A DNA stretch of 33,300 nucleotides, from contig NW_026251861.1 in assembly GCF_025024155.1 (NCBI RefSeq), positions 1 through 33,300 of the forward strand. The letters run 5' to 3'. A program made the position numbers and the translations under genes. This stretch comes from Gamsiella multidivaricata (Eukaryota > Mortierellomycota > Mortierellomycetes > Mortierellales > Mortierellaceae). The notes under the pieces are model-generated. The model saw only the letters and a program-made list of their open reading frames with translations, was not told where the DNA came from and made no database searches. Positions 1 to 11,695 of the stretch are shown here, piece by piece (the stretch's first letter is position 1; every line of letters starts with the position of its first letter).

Positions 1-1062
1 CGCGCCCGAAATCGAGTGTTGCTGTCGATCCACCGGGGGAAGATTATACTGCGGGTAATTCATCCTGGTAACCCGGTCTCTCAAAATCCAGAAGCTCTGG
101 CTTTTCATGTCCTTGTTCGACCCGGAGACAGATGGGATCCTGATCTCGAATTCGCCCTCATATTCCCAATCCTCTGGGATCATCCATGTCAACTGACCAC
201 CTGCTCCTCCTAAGATCGTCATCCTGGAGCTATTACTGAGACTATAGCCGGGGTCAGCAAGCATCTCTGGTGAGATTAAAAAGTTTCCCTGCCCAGCCTC
301 CACAAACGGCCCTGAATCATCTTTGTCACTATTGTCATTAGTGTCGGCCCTCTCCCTCATACTTGCACGACCAGAAGACGTGAGTGGCCAAGAGACAAGT
401 CGGAGAGTACTCAGAAAAATGGGACTATCTTTCATGGCCGATGCCATCTGAGTATGCTTCATACTCTCCAGCTTCATCTTCGCGAGGTTGTTCATGTCGC
501 CTTCCGTTAAGAGCGGTGAGTGTGAAAAACTGGGGTCGTTCGTGATCATGCCAATAAGACTCTGCGGAGCTATCCAGGTGCCTGGGAACGTTATGGGATT
601 GTTCGTCCACGTCATGACCAAGTTGGAGCCTGGTGTATAGAGTGCGTTCGTGAGCGGTGTGGTAATCTTGATCGTCGGTGGATCATCCGGCCCGGACGGA
701 GCACTGATGGAGCCATCTTTAGTACCGCCATCGTCAATTCGCGGCTCTGGCAGTGTTGAGGAGGCTGGGAGAGCGTTGGCGACGGCAGCTGGAGTTTGGA
801 GACCTGGTGGTAGGTTATCGTAAATGTTAGTGGGAAGGAAGTAGTCCGCAGGTCTTTGATTGGTCCCTGCTGAGGTCGGGGACGGTGCGGCTGGGATGGC
901 AACTGGGGTCTGGATACCAGATGGCAGATTATCGTAAATGTTGGGTGGGAGGAAGTAGTCGGCAGGTTTCTGTGAGGCGTGAGCAAGCGCAGGAAAACGC
1001 TGCCGTTGGCCGGACCCTGCAAGGAGGGTCGCCAGAAGGATGAGGCTATAGACGGGTGCCAT
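1..1062 (-). CDS. Secreted Kre9/Knh1-like cell-surface protein, 5' part
   Basis: One uninterrupted frame of 354 codons runs from the ATG at 1062 down to position 1 and leaves the window without a stop. Residues 1-18 (MAPVYSLILLATLLAGSG) look like a signal peptide. Two copies of a 27-residue unit with the shared core PADYFLPxNIYDNLP lie at residues 31-57 and 69-95. A threonine-rich strand follows near residues 130-155 (ITTPLTNALYTPGSNLVMTW), then further on a stretch containing LTWMIPEDWEYEGEFEIRI. This pattern of TTPLxxxxYTPGxxLxMTW plus a W-IP-D-YEGEFEIRI strand is typical of the Ig-like Kre9/Knh1 N-terminal domain of Ser/Thr-rich, often GPI-anchored, fungal wall proteins. The family link is by recognition only. 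The C-terminus, where a Ser/Thr stalk or anchor signal would be, lies outside the window. Confidence 0.7.
   Translation of the reverse strand, partial: MAPVYSLILLATLLAGSGQRQRFPALAHASQKPADYFLPPNIYDNLPSGIQTPVAIPAAPSPTSAGTNQRPADYFLPTNIYDNLPPGLQTPAAVANALPASSTLPEPRIDDGGTKDGSISAPSGPDDPPTIKITTPLTNALYTPGSNLVMTWTNNPITFPGTWIAPQSLIGMITNDPSFSHSPLLTEGDMNNLAKMKLESMKHTQMASAMKDSPIFLSTLRLVSWPLTSSGRASMRERADTNDNSDKDDSGPFVEAGQGNFLISPEMLADPGYSLSNSSRMTILGGAGGQLTWMIPEDWEYEGEFEIRIPSVSGSNKDMKSQSFWILRDRVTRMNYPQYNLPPVDRQQHSISGA
778..972 (-). repeat. Imperfect duplication of an 81-bp coding unit
   Basis: Two 27-codon units, at 892-972 and 778-858, are separated by 33 bp and encode near-identical peptides with the core PADYFLPxNIYDNLP. 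They sit just after the signal peptide of the Kre9-like gene. The spacer between them is Ala/Pro/Ser-rich, which suggests a linker containing repeated short binding motifs. Confidence 0.8.
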
Positions 1063-1824
1063 GTGGGGTTGTCGTTCCTTTCTGAACAAGAAAACTTATT
1101 ATCTTGTAGAGGTAGTACCAGAAGAGAGGGAGAGGAAGAGGAAGATAAAGTGCAAGTGTCAGAGAGAAAAGTGAAAGCAGGCGGGCAATGAAGAGAAACT
1201 GGGCGGTTGATATGAAAGCAGTAGGGCTTCGGCGTCCAGGTTGGGATGGGGAACTCTGGAATCAAATAGTGAGTCCTTTGCTTGCTTAACGGAATGGGGA
1301 GGATAGCCGCGATGGATGAAGGGACCCTTTCTCATGGTATACACTTCGGAAGACAGAATTCGTAACACATCCGTCCATCACATCCTAGGATCGGATGCCA
1401 TGGATACACTCTTTCTATCAGCAGTATATTCTCCTGCATAGGAATCGATCACCATCAGCCGGTTTGAAACGCGTCATTGGCTGCGTCCGCTGGTGAACCC
1501 AGGTCAAAGTGACAAAAAATGGTGCACCGACGCGACAGGGAAAGAGGAAAGGGCGTTTTGACAGAATGATAAATGGCAAAGAGAGGACGTGAATGTACCA
1601 GGCAAGGGAGGTATGGGCAGGAGCACGAGGAAATAAAATCCCTATGTAAACGCGTGACACCCTATTTGTTGCGTAGAAATTGGTGGCGTCAGCACAGCTG
1701 AGGTACTGAGTGTGGATGGCTTCCACCATGCAAGTTCTGCATCGCTTCGGAGAGTTTTCATTCATGCAATATATTAGGGCCATAAAATAAATTGAGCAGT
1801 CGCATAAATACGCCGGCTGAAGCA
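1063..1824. other. Intergenic: PIL1 3' side and Kre9-like promoter
   Basis: This stretch holds the promoter and leader of the Kre9-like gene (minus strand) and the downstream region of PIL1. Its lower end (about 1120-1200) is purine-rich on the plus strand, so the minus-strand leader is pyrimidine-rich like other leaders here. A 135-codon minus-strand open frame at 1418-1825 has no recognisable features and I consider it chance. Confidence 0.6.
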
Positions 1825-3856
1825 CTATTTCTCGTCCATGATCATTGGTGTCCGAGTGAACCGCGAGGCTATAGTCGGCTGAAACTCCGTCTTGTAAAGT
1901 TCTGAGTTGTCCATCTTATCCGTCCTATTACGTTCCCGTGGGTCAGCGAACCCTAGTCTGTAGCCCCGCGCCGGCGCTGGGGACAGGCTGCTCTCGTATG
2001 ACGCTGGTTGCTGCTGGTAGCTACTATAGCTGGGACTAGGGCTTGATGATGGGTACTGATCTGCTGTATCGCCTCGCCGCAGCATCGCAGGTGTGAATGG
2101 GCGTCCTGATCCTCCTCCTCCTCCTGGACTACCATAATTATCCATGCTGGAATGTCTAAGACTCGTGGCTACCGAGGAAGCTGCGTTTTGATAGTGTTGT
2201 TGGGAGGGCGAAGGCTTGGGTGAATACGACGAATGACTGTGCTGACGGACACGTTGCTGCTCCACCTGTAATTGCCGCTGCTGTTCCTGCAATTGATTCA
2301 TCTGCTGCGAAGGAATGTACGGCGACGCATCTGGGTTCGAAGCGGGTGGGGATATATAGTCATCAGATCGATCCGTTGCCCCGTGGAGCTCCTGCTTCCA
2401 ATTATCATAGTCGCTTCCATGACCGTCGTTTAGGCTGGTCTGACTGGGGTTCGCTTTCAGCATTTGCACCTCATTCCAGTAGCCTGAGTTCTTGTCGATT
2501 GCAACACCGTCATGGAACTCGTGGTCGTTTAGCTCATCGTCAGGTGAGTGAGATTCTTCATAGCTGTTCAAGGGTGAGGTTCTGCTATTGTAGGCAACCG
2601 CAGCTCCAGACATTGCGAGTTCGTCTTGGGATGGCCCCACATGGGATCGGATAGGGTTACCCACGGGCTGAGGCTGCCAGCTGGTGACTGCGACCTTGAC
2701 CTGGTTGATTGCTGCTGCTGTATATTCCGCTCCGCTGTAGAGTGCTGTCCTATGTGCTTCCTGTGGCCCAACATCGATGACATTAGTGATCTGACGACCA
2801 TAGCCTGCAATAAGCGCCATCTTTTCACCAAACTCGATCATGGCATCAAGCTGGGCGTTGAATGCATCTTGGATGGTCACCCGCTTGAATTGAAGCAACT
2901 CAAGCTCCTGAACCAGCAACTCAGCTGAGACACGCTCATAAGCGCTCTGCAGTTCCAACATCTTGATAGGATTTTCCTTGCTCGATTTTTGATGCTTGGC
3001 GATCTGGTTTGTCAGATCATGCTTCTTTTTGCGGTTCTGATGATATTGAAGGTTGGGCACAGAGGGCACAAAGAGTGAGGTAAGAATACAAGACGTTAAT
3101 TCCTGCTAAGGCAAATGAATGACATCTCAAGTAAAAGTGGCGAAAATGTTGCCCCGACAATTCTTACATCGTCTAGGGTCATTTCCTGAGTTTTGAGGCT
3201 TTTGATCTTTTTGCGGTAAGCAGTATGATGAATTGAGTAAGCTTGATGGATGAGTCCAACCTCCTACAAAAAGAGTCATGGTAGCGTTGAATATGTGAGA
3301 ATGGGAACCCCTTTCGATGTATCATTTAGGGCACGCCCCAAAATGAAATAAAAATGTTTGCCTCTCTCGTAAGCAGAGTGTAGCGAGGCGAGGGAGAAGG
3401 AGATTAGACGCCGCGAAGAATCGTATGCCATGCATTTACCTCCATGAGCTGAGTCATGCGTTGACAAACATCGGTCAGGTCGTCGCCCTCGTTGCAGCCC
3501 CATCCTGAGATGAGTTTTGCATTCGAAGTTATCTCCTTGTCGAGGGTTTTGTAGGAGGAATCGAGGTTTTTGAGTTCACCCAGCCATTTGTTGATGTTTT
3601 TGTAGTTGTTGCTAATCGTTCAGAGAGTTATGCTCAGTTGTTAGCATTCACGCTTGAGTAGGATGAGAATGCATGCATGGACTCCTTCTGTTCATGAAGC
3701 GTCGTGTGATGCCCATGGATCCCACACTCAGGCACACCTCAACTCCTGTTTCAAAGTAATATATTCGGACCAATTATGTAGAGCCAGTCCACTGCATGCA
3801 TACCCAAAGGAGAAGTTATTCAGTCCCCGGCGAAGGTCATGCCCAATACTTTGCAT
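1825..3856 (-). CDS. PIL1: Eisosome core protein Pil1/Lsp1 (BAR domain)
   Basis: Four exons join in frame: 3804-3856, 3440-3611, 3168-3263 and 1825-3036, giving 510 residues; all junctions are GT-AG and phase-consistent. Pil1/Lsp1 proteins form membrane-bending half-cylinders under the plasma membrane that bind PI(4,5)P2 and organise eisosomes. Exon 1 encodes the short N-terminal segment MQSIGHDLRRGLNNFSF. Exons 2-4 give the helical BAR region (about residues 20-200), with the family hallmarks GWGCNEGDDLTDVCQRM, AYRKKIKSLK and EFGEKMALIAGYGRQI. The last 300 or so residues are a disordered Ser/Pro/Gln-rich tail, longer than in yeast Pil1 (339 aa) and a likely phosphorylation target. The exon 1 start is inferred; it lies beyond a 192-nt intron but joins with the right phase and resembles other Pil1 N-termini. 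Confidence 0.9.
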
Positions 3857-5017
3857 TCTTGAGCTGGTGGGCCGCGAGAAGGTGAGAAAGTGGCGAATAT
3901 TGTGTAGTAGGTAGAGGCTAATGACAGTAAGAGGGTAGAGAGTAGAGAGAAAGTAGAGAGTTGGTATAGAGCAGAGAGAAAGTAGAGAGTTGGTATAGAG
4001 CAGAGAGCAGGTAAAAGGAAGACAGCAAAGTGAACGATGGAAGGTCGAAATGAAAAAAGAGAAAAGTGAGGGAGCAGCGGAGGAAAAAAATACGCATAAA
4101 GAGCCGATGCACAAATTAGCGATAATAATGTTGATTGACAAAGAGGGCCCATTCGATAAAAGACAACATCCGCAGAGCATACTCTCGCTCTCTTTTTATT
4201 TGATTATGTGTTTGATTGCAGATTAGTCTAGCTGGGGTAAGATTGAGTTACCATGGGAAAGATGTGCGGTAGGATCGTGGCTAAGGGAACCAAACAAAGG
4301 CCAAGCGGACCAAAATGACCAAATCGACACGCTAATGCAAAAGACTGATACGAACGCAGGCCTGTCCCATACATTCTAGGCCACCTACTTCTTTGATTAA
4401 TGATGGTTTTGTAGCAGTCGATCAGGGGGAACACCATCCTACCTCCGTAGCATTCTCAAGAGGCAAACCATACGCAATGTTTGTTACATTTGAAGAATGC
4501 AAGTGGGAACAAGGCTCGAGACGAGCGCTTAGGTAGCAGATGGTCAACAACAACACGACTACGCGTGCCCTGTGAACTTATTTGTACTCCCACAGCCGGA
4601 GAAAAAAGAAAAGAATACAGGAATGTCGGCGGACCTCAAAGAACGCGTGCACGTAATCTTTGAGGCAGCATCGCGTTTCTGTATCTCGACCGTTGGCACC
4701 CACAGCGTGGGGCTAGTGGTCTGGGCGACGCGGCGGTACGGCATCTTCTTTTCTCTCTGGTCCAGTTTGGGTGTGCATAGTGCGTGTTTGTTTGTATACA
4801 AAGAACAGTGGGTAGTCTACTGCTGTAGAAAGCGTAGAAAGTGTAGAAAGTGAAATCATCACATACGGGGCCACGGGGTTCTCTAAAGTAAGTTTTCGTG
4901 CTTCTTCTCCACAATCGTCCGCCTTTACCCCCCTTTCTCCTCTCTATCTACTTATTCCAATTGTTTCCCAGAAACAGATTCACCTCATCATCGCCATTGC
5001 CTCACCTCATCCCAACC
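3857..5017. other. Divergent intergenic region PIL1 / SCP2
   Basis: This 1.16-kb region separates the divergent PIL1 (-) and SCP2 (+) genes. It holds the PIL1 pyrimidine-rich leader (about 3900-4130 on the minus strand), a threefold 9-bp repeat gtagaaag(c/t) at 4825-4851, and a CT-rich leader just before the SCP2 start (4910-5010). Several short overlapping open frames (60-93 codons) occur on both strands, but none shows conserved protein features. Confidence 0.6.
3945..4008. repeat. 29-bp tandem repeat in the PIL1 leader
   Basis: Two full copies and a partial third of a 29-bp unit (gagagaaagtagagag followed by ttggtatagagca) lie about 90-150 bp upstream of the PIL1 start codon. On the minus strand the tract reads as a pyrimidine-rich leader with repeated CTCTACTTTCTCTC blocks. 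Confidence 0.8.
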
Positions 5018-5840
5018 ATGTCCAACAAACCCTCTGCCAAGGCGATTGCCAAACTCAACGCCACCACTCTCTTTCCCGAGATCAGAAAGGGTAGCGTGTC
5101 CTATTTCATCGGCTCCTCATTGCTGCCATATCCAAGTGCCCAATAGAGCTCCGCTCAACACTAACCCACTCTAATATGCTTATCCTCTTTGTCCTTAATG
5201 TCCCTACTCACGTTTCATAGAAATTGAGAAGAATCCGTCTCTTTCTTCCATCCGCGGGTTCTTTATCTTCAACATCACTAAGAGGGGCGTTCCTATGACC
5301 GAATGGTAAGGATGGCTCTCCCTTGCTACTCGCGCCTTTCCTCCAAGGTGGAATGCCGTGTCATATCATATGCTAATGACATGTGTAATGGAACGTAATT
5401 GCTGGGGCACTTTCCTTTTAGGTACTTGCTGTTCCAAGGATTTGATGCACCTGCAGTTGTGTCTCAGAAGCGACCCGAGATCCCTAAGGCCAAGCGGGAT
5501 GTGCAGCCCATTCCCGTCGCCATTATCCAGATCGAGGATTCGGACCTGCTCAACTTTATGAGCGGAGGACTCACTGTATGCGAAGATGTCAATCGCTTCA
5601 AAATTCTTTTGCATGATCCTCACGATGAGTTGGTCACACTAACGCGCACTGGTCTTATTCTATGTTGCTAACAAACAGGGATCGCGAGGCATTGTGAGCG
5701 GAAAGATCAAGATTGCCGGTGCAATGGAGCTGGCGGAGCAACTGGAGGAGATCTTTAGAAAGGCCAAGGGTACTGAGAAGACCCTTGCCTATTTGGACCA
5801 CAAGCGCGGCAAGTCCGAGAGGGCCAGGGCTCGCTTGTAA
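5018..5840 (+). CDS. SCP2: SCP2-domain sterol-carrier protein, possibly peroxisomal
   Basis: Four exons (5018-5090, 5221-5305, 5422-5575, 5679-5840) join in frame to give 157 residues. SCP2 domains bind sterols, fatty acids and acyl-CoAs in a hydrophobic tunnel and transfer lipids, often in peroxisomes. The domain fills the protein: a first helix (AIAKLNATTLFPEIRKEIEK), strands with FFIFNITKRG and TEWYLLFQG, then IIQIEDSDLLNFMSGGLT and SGKIKIAGAMELAEQLEEIF, which match the classical order in stand-alone fungal SCP2. The protein ends in ARL, a permitted variant of the PTS1 signal [SAC][KRH][LM], so peroxisomal import is likely by inference. A Lys/Arg-rich tail (DHKRGKSERARARL) precedes it. The start is the first ATG after a CT-rich leader. 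A poly(A) signal AATAAA lies 78 bp after the stop. Confidence 0.82.
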
Positions 5841-5917
5841 GAGCTCAATTAAATGGGTGCATGATAGACTGTCGACGTATGGTTCTCGCTTTGCGTAAGA
5901 TTCTTAACGCTTGAGAG

Positions 5918-5923
5918 AATAAA
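5918..5923 (+). terminator. Poly(A) signal for SCP2
   Basis: A canonical AATAAA lies 78 bp downstream of the SCP2 stop codon; a second one follows at about 5991. Assignment rests on sequence and position only. Confidence 0.5.
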
Positions 5924-6186
5924 GTACCCGTCATGGATACTACACTCGCTGCATAGAGAAGTCCGTCTATGCGCTTGAGCAATAGGTCAAATAAAGTAGA
6001 CATCTGCATCTATCACCACCATTACATGTGCTGCTTGCAGAACGCGTAAGAATGGCAGCAGGAAACGCGTGTGCACTAATATGAACTTCTGCCAGTATCA
6101 CGAGAGTCCTTGTTTTGGTGGCACTACCGTATGTCTCCTGGATGACATCAGCTCAGGAGCAATGTTAATGCGAGGACTTTTATTTG

Positions 6187-6248
6187 CAGCAGGAACAGGA
6201 ACAGGAACAGGAACAGGAGCAGGAGCAGGAGCAGGAACAGGAGCAGGA

Positions 6249-6289
<41 letters not shown>
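6187..6289 (+). repeat. CAGGAA/CAGGAG hexanucleotide microsatellite
   Basis: About 17 consecutive copies of CAGGAR, with A/G variation at the last base, form a purine-rich strand of about 103 bp. It lies between the SCP2 gene and the acidic-protein gene, in no supported coding region. Confidence 0.9.
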
Positions 6290-6669
6290 CTCCAGGTTAT
6301 CAAGGCTATCAAGGTCGGTTACCCAGCCGTACGGTTGCAGACATCTGCTGTTCCGTTAGTCTATTCCGTACACAAGAGACACTTTTGTTGCTGCTCTCTC
6401 GCTCTATACCTCTCAACAGGAGCTCTTTATTCAATCGCATGACTTGCACCCCAATGCACCGCACGACACGGCACGGGGGCGAATGAGCAGCAGCCCATTT
6501 CTCACGTACACGACGAAAAAAGAGTGTCCCTATTTTTGGCAGCACCAGGCGCGCATTAAAAAGAGATGCTTTCCTTGATCTTCCTTTATTCTTCTCTCTA
6601 TCTATCATCTTTCTCTCCTTTCTCCACCTCTCTTCTCCTCCACTCTATCCCTCGTTCCTTTTGCAAACA

Positions 6670-6695
6670 CCCCCCCCCCCCCCCCCCCCCCCCCC
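6670..6695 (+). repeat. Poly-C homopolymer of 26 bases
   Basis: An uninterrupted run of 26 C lies 27 bp upstream of the AT bases of the inferred split start codon, so it is probably in the promoter or 5' UTR. Length accuracy depends on sequencing quality. Confidence 0.9.
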
Positions 6696-6721
6696 TCGCC
6701 ACAACATCAGTTATATCAGAC

Positions 6722-7653
6722 ATGTAAAGCAAGCGATACTGTAATTAGCTGGCCTTCATTCTGTTCATCCTACTAACAAAAGCTGCCAATCCATGCCCTT
6801 TTGTTCTATCCTGCACATACTCAGGTCTTCTAACGAGATCTCATCTTCGCCCCCAAGCTCATCGCCCTTGAGCGAGGGCACAAAGTCCGCGCCTGCGCCT
6901 GCCCCGTCCAAGGTCCAGAATCTTGCCCGCCGATACTCTGCCTTAGCCAAACAGGCCGCCTCAGGAAGCAATTACGTCCCCCATAACAATGTTGGCAAAC
7001 CTGCCGGAGGCAAGGTCGCGGGATTCGCCAGCAAAGTCAACGCACCCACGAACGCCACCACATTCACAGAGTCCAAGCCTCAATCTCTTGCCAAGACACC
7101 CGAGGTTCAGGAGCAGCACGAGGACGAATCAACTCAGGAGAACAGTCCTGTTAACGTCGACGAGGAGATCGAGAACTCTTCGGAGTTCGCTGATCTGACA
7201 GAGAAGGTGAAGGACATTGGTCTTGTCGATATTCCTTTGCAGCAGGAGGAGGCACATGACCAGGAGCAGAAGAAGGACGAACCCGAGGCTGAAGTTGCAG
7301 TGATTGCTCCCGTTGAAGCTGCTCAGCCTGCACATGAGGAAGAACCAGTCAAGGAGCCAGAGTACGAAATCAAGCAGACGCAGCAGTCCGTCCCCGAGGC
7401 TGTCGAGGAGATCAAGTCTACCGAGGTCAAGGAGCAGGCTGTTGCCCCCATTGAGACAGTTCAGGAGGAGGAGCCCCAGGTGGTCAAGACTGCTGTTGAC
7501 GCCGAGCCCTTGTCCGAGGCACCAGTCGCTGTTGAGACCAAGGCTGCTAATGCTGTCGAGGAGGAGACCAAGACCACTGATGCTGTTGAGGAGGAGACCA
7601 AGACCGCTGATGCTGTGGAGGAGGAGACCAAGACCGCAGACGCAGACGCATAG
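6722..7653 (+). CDS. Acidic, disordered protein; start codon split by an intron
   Basis: I do not recognise a family. The inferred gene has bases AT at 6722-6723, an intron at 6724-6824 (GTAAAGC donor, TACTAAC branch point near 6771, TACTCAG acceptor) and exon 2 from 6825 to 7653. Joining yields ATG then TCT TCT AAC (MSSNEISSSP), 276 residues. The alternative is the ATG at 6793, which lies between branch point and acceptor and gives an odd MPFCSILHILR start. Residues 2-95 are Ser/Pro/Ala-rich with a basic patch (SKVQNLARRYSALAKQ). The rest is Glu/Val/Thr/Ala-rich and acidic, with no Cys and no membrane segment. It ends in three 10-residue repeats close to DAVEEETKTA. It is probably intrinsically disordered; function unknown. 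Confidence 0.65.
7546..7635 (+). repeat. Three 30-bp in-frame coding repeats
   Basis: Units at 7546-7575, 7576-7605 and 7606-7635 encode (A/T)(N/D)AVEEETKT at the C-terminus of the acidic protein. The units differ by only a few bases, several of them synonymous, pointing to recent tandem expansion. Confidence 0.85.
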
Positions 7654-10053
<2,400 letters not shown>

Positions 10054-10102
10054 CTGTTACATATATCAAAAAGCAGCAGATTGTATGATTTCTTGACACA
10101 TA

Positions 10103-10108
10103 AATAAA
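10103..10108 (+). terminator. Poly(A) signal for PCT1
   Basis: AATAAA lies 50 bp after the PCT1 stop, inside the 133-bp gap between the convergent PCT1 and IND1 stop codons. Confidence 0.55.
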
Positions 10109-10161
10109 ATACATTGTGGATACCACGAAGAGAAGACAGAAACCTGCAGGATGCCGATTCG

Positions 10162-10167
10162 TTTATT
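10162..10167 (-). terminator. Poly(A) signal for IND1
   Basis: The minus strand reads AATAAA about 20 bp after the IND1 stop codon. Position and strand fit the convergent partner of PCT1. Confidence 0.5.
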
Positions 10168-10186
10168 TTCTTTCAGTAACTTCCTC

Positions 10187-11695
10187 TCAAGCTGATGGAG
10201 ATTTCGCTTCTAATGGCCAGAGCTTGTCAACGACTTTGGAAGCAATGGCCTTGTAGTACTGCGTATGTTTGCTGTCGGGTCTTGAGACCACTACGGGCTG
10301 GCCCTTGTCCGACAGTTGACAGATCTCAGAGTGTAGGGCCACATCGCCTAGGAAGTCTAAGTCCATCTCCTTGGCTGTTCGTTCCGCACCTCCGTCTCCA
10401 AAGATATGTGATTCGTGATTGCAATTAGGGCAGACGTGCAGCGACATATTTTGAACTACACCTAAGATCTATTTAGAAATATAAGAAGTAGATAACAACA
10501 AAGATGAATCAGGAACTCATGGTGGGAAGCGGCGCTTGATCACCCTGTTCTGCATTAATTATGATGGGATATTCTTTGCTGATAACTTACAGGGACGTTG
10601 ACCTTCTTGAACATGTTAACTCCCTTGCGTGCGTCGATCAAAGCAATATCCTGTGGCGTTGATACAATGACCACACCAGAAAGCGGGATCTGCTGCGAGA
10701 TGGTCAACTGTGTATCGCCCGTACCTGGTGGCATATCAATCACAAGGAGATCGAGTTCTCCCCATTCGACTTGGTGTAACAATTGCTGAAGGGCTTTCAT
10801 GACCATCAGACCTCGCCAGACCACAGGAGCCTCTTCTCCAACCAGAAAGCCCATGGACATGCATTTGACCCCAAAGTTTGTCAAGGGCACCAATCGATCC
10901 TCTATAAAGACATCCCCATGAAGCAATCGTATCCATGATGTGAGTATCACTTCTACTCCTTGAAGCCTTTCACATTCCAGGGATCGGACCAAGCCCCTCA
11001 TGCGCACTAACCTGTTCCCGTGAGTTCTGGTTCGCCGCTAAGATTCATGAGTCGAGGAATCGAGGGTCCAAAAATATCGGCGTCAAGAAGCCCTACACGC
11101 TTGTTCATTCCTGCGATCGCTAATGCCAAGTTCACTGTCGAAAGTGCGAGAGATCATGTTGTCAGACACGCCCGATCCTGTCGAAAAAAAAAAATATGAA
11201 TATATCGAGCGATCGATCCACTGTTTTGTCAAGTAGTACCCGAAGTGGTTGATTTGCCGACGCCCCCCTTGCCCGAGGCCACAGCAATGATGTGTTTCAC
11301 GCCCTTGATAGGCATCTTCTGAGGCAGTCCACGTTGCATTCTCGGGATGGTTGGTGCAGGTCCCGATCCTGGTGCCCGTGTTCCTCCAGATAGTGGTGGA
11401 GGTTTCCGTGGAATACCCTATTAACGCAGTGCCACAAATGGAAGTACAATATAATGTCAGTTCATGGCGGGTCCCTTGACCTGGGTTCGTTCTGCAAGGC
11501 AGCGAAGTTGAGATCGGCCCTTCTGCAACGGAGGTAGGTATCTCTTTTTTTTACCAGGGGGTTCTCATGAAGAACCCTCGGGGATGTTGCAATCGTCCTT
11601 TGTGCTCCAGCTGTCGATATTCTCCCCCAAAGACAACCCCTGCTGATCGCAGTTCCTTTGACGAGGGCTCTCCTGAATGCAAAGGCGGATGCCAT
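10187..11695 (-). CDS. IND1: Mitochondrial Fe-S P-loop ATPase Ind1/NUBPL
   Basis: Five exons (11555-11695, 11240-11417, 11012-11134, 10591-10901, 10187-10468) encode 344 residues. Ind1/NUBPL is a mitochondrial Mrp/Nbp35-type NTPase that delivers iron-sulfur clusters during assembly of respiratory complex I. Residues 1-47, all exon 1, are rich in Arg, Ser and Ala without acidic residues until the end, a convincing mitochondrial presequence ([20 protein letters not shown]). The deviant Walker A motif [10 protein letters not shown] is at 95-104, followed by [19 protein letters not shown], then [10 protein letters not shown] and the CxxC cluster ligand CPNC at 264-267. Length fits the family (human NUBPL 319 aa). 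Its presence implies the fungus keeps multi-subunit complex I. It converges on PCT1 with 133 bp between stop codons. Confidence 0.93.

Larger units (their letters stand above)
5841..6721. other. Intergenic with hexanucleotide repeat and poly-C tract
   Basis: The region holds the SCP2 3' end, the CAGGA(A/G) repeat at 6187-6289, a CT-rich stretch at about 6580-6660 and the poly-C run at 6670-6695, and ends in the 5' leader of the next gene. Repeat-driven open frames (poly-Gln-Glu, poly-Gly-Thr/Ala) cross the microsatellite but have no conserved flanks. Confidence 0.6.

Noticed and set aside
612..1265. 217-codon minus-strand open frame rich in Pro/Ser/Arg/His
   Set aside because: It is an overlapping frame of the Kre9-like gene, whose own frame (1-1062) has a signal peptide, a clean repeat and family motifs.
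3728..4180. Minus-strand frames rich in Leu/Ser/Phe upstream of PIL1
   Set aside because: They translate the pyrimidine-rich PIL1 leader; only the last 17 codons of one of them (PIL1 exon 1) are real.
6069..6486. Poly Gln-Glu and Gly-Thr/Ala open frames on the plus strand
   Set aside because: They arise from the CAGGAR microsatellite and have no supporting flanking protein features or splice context.
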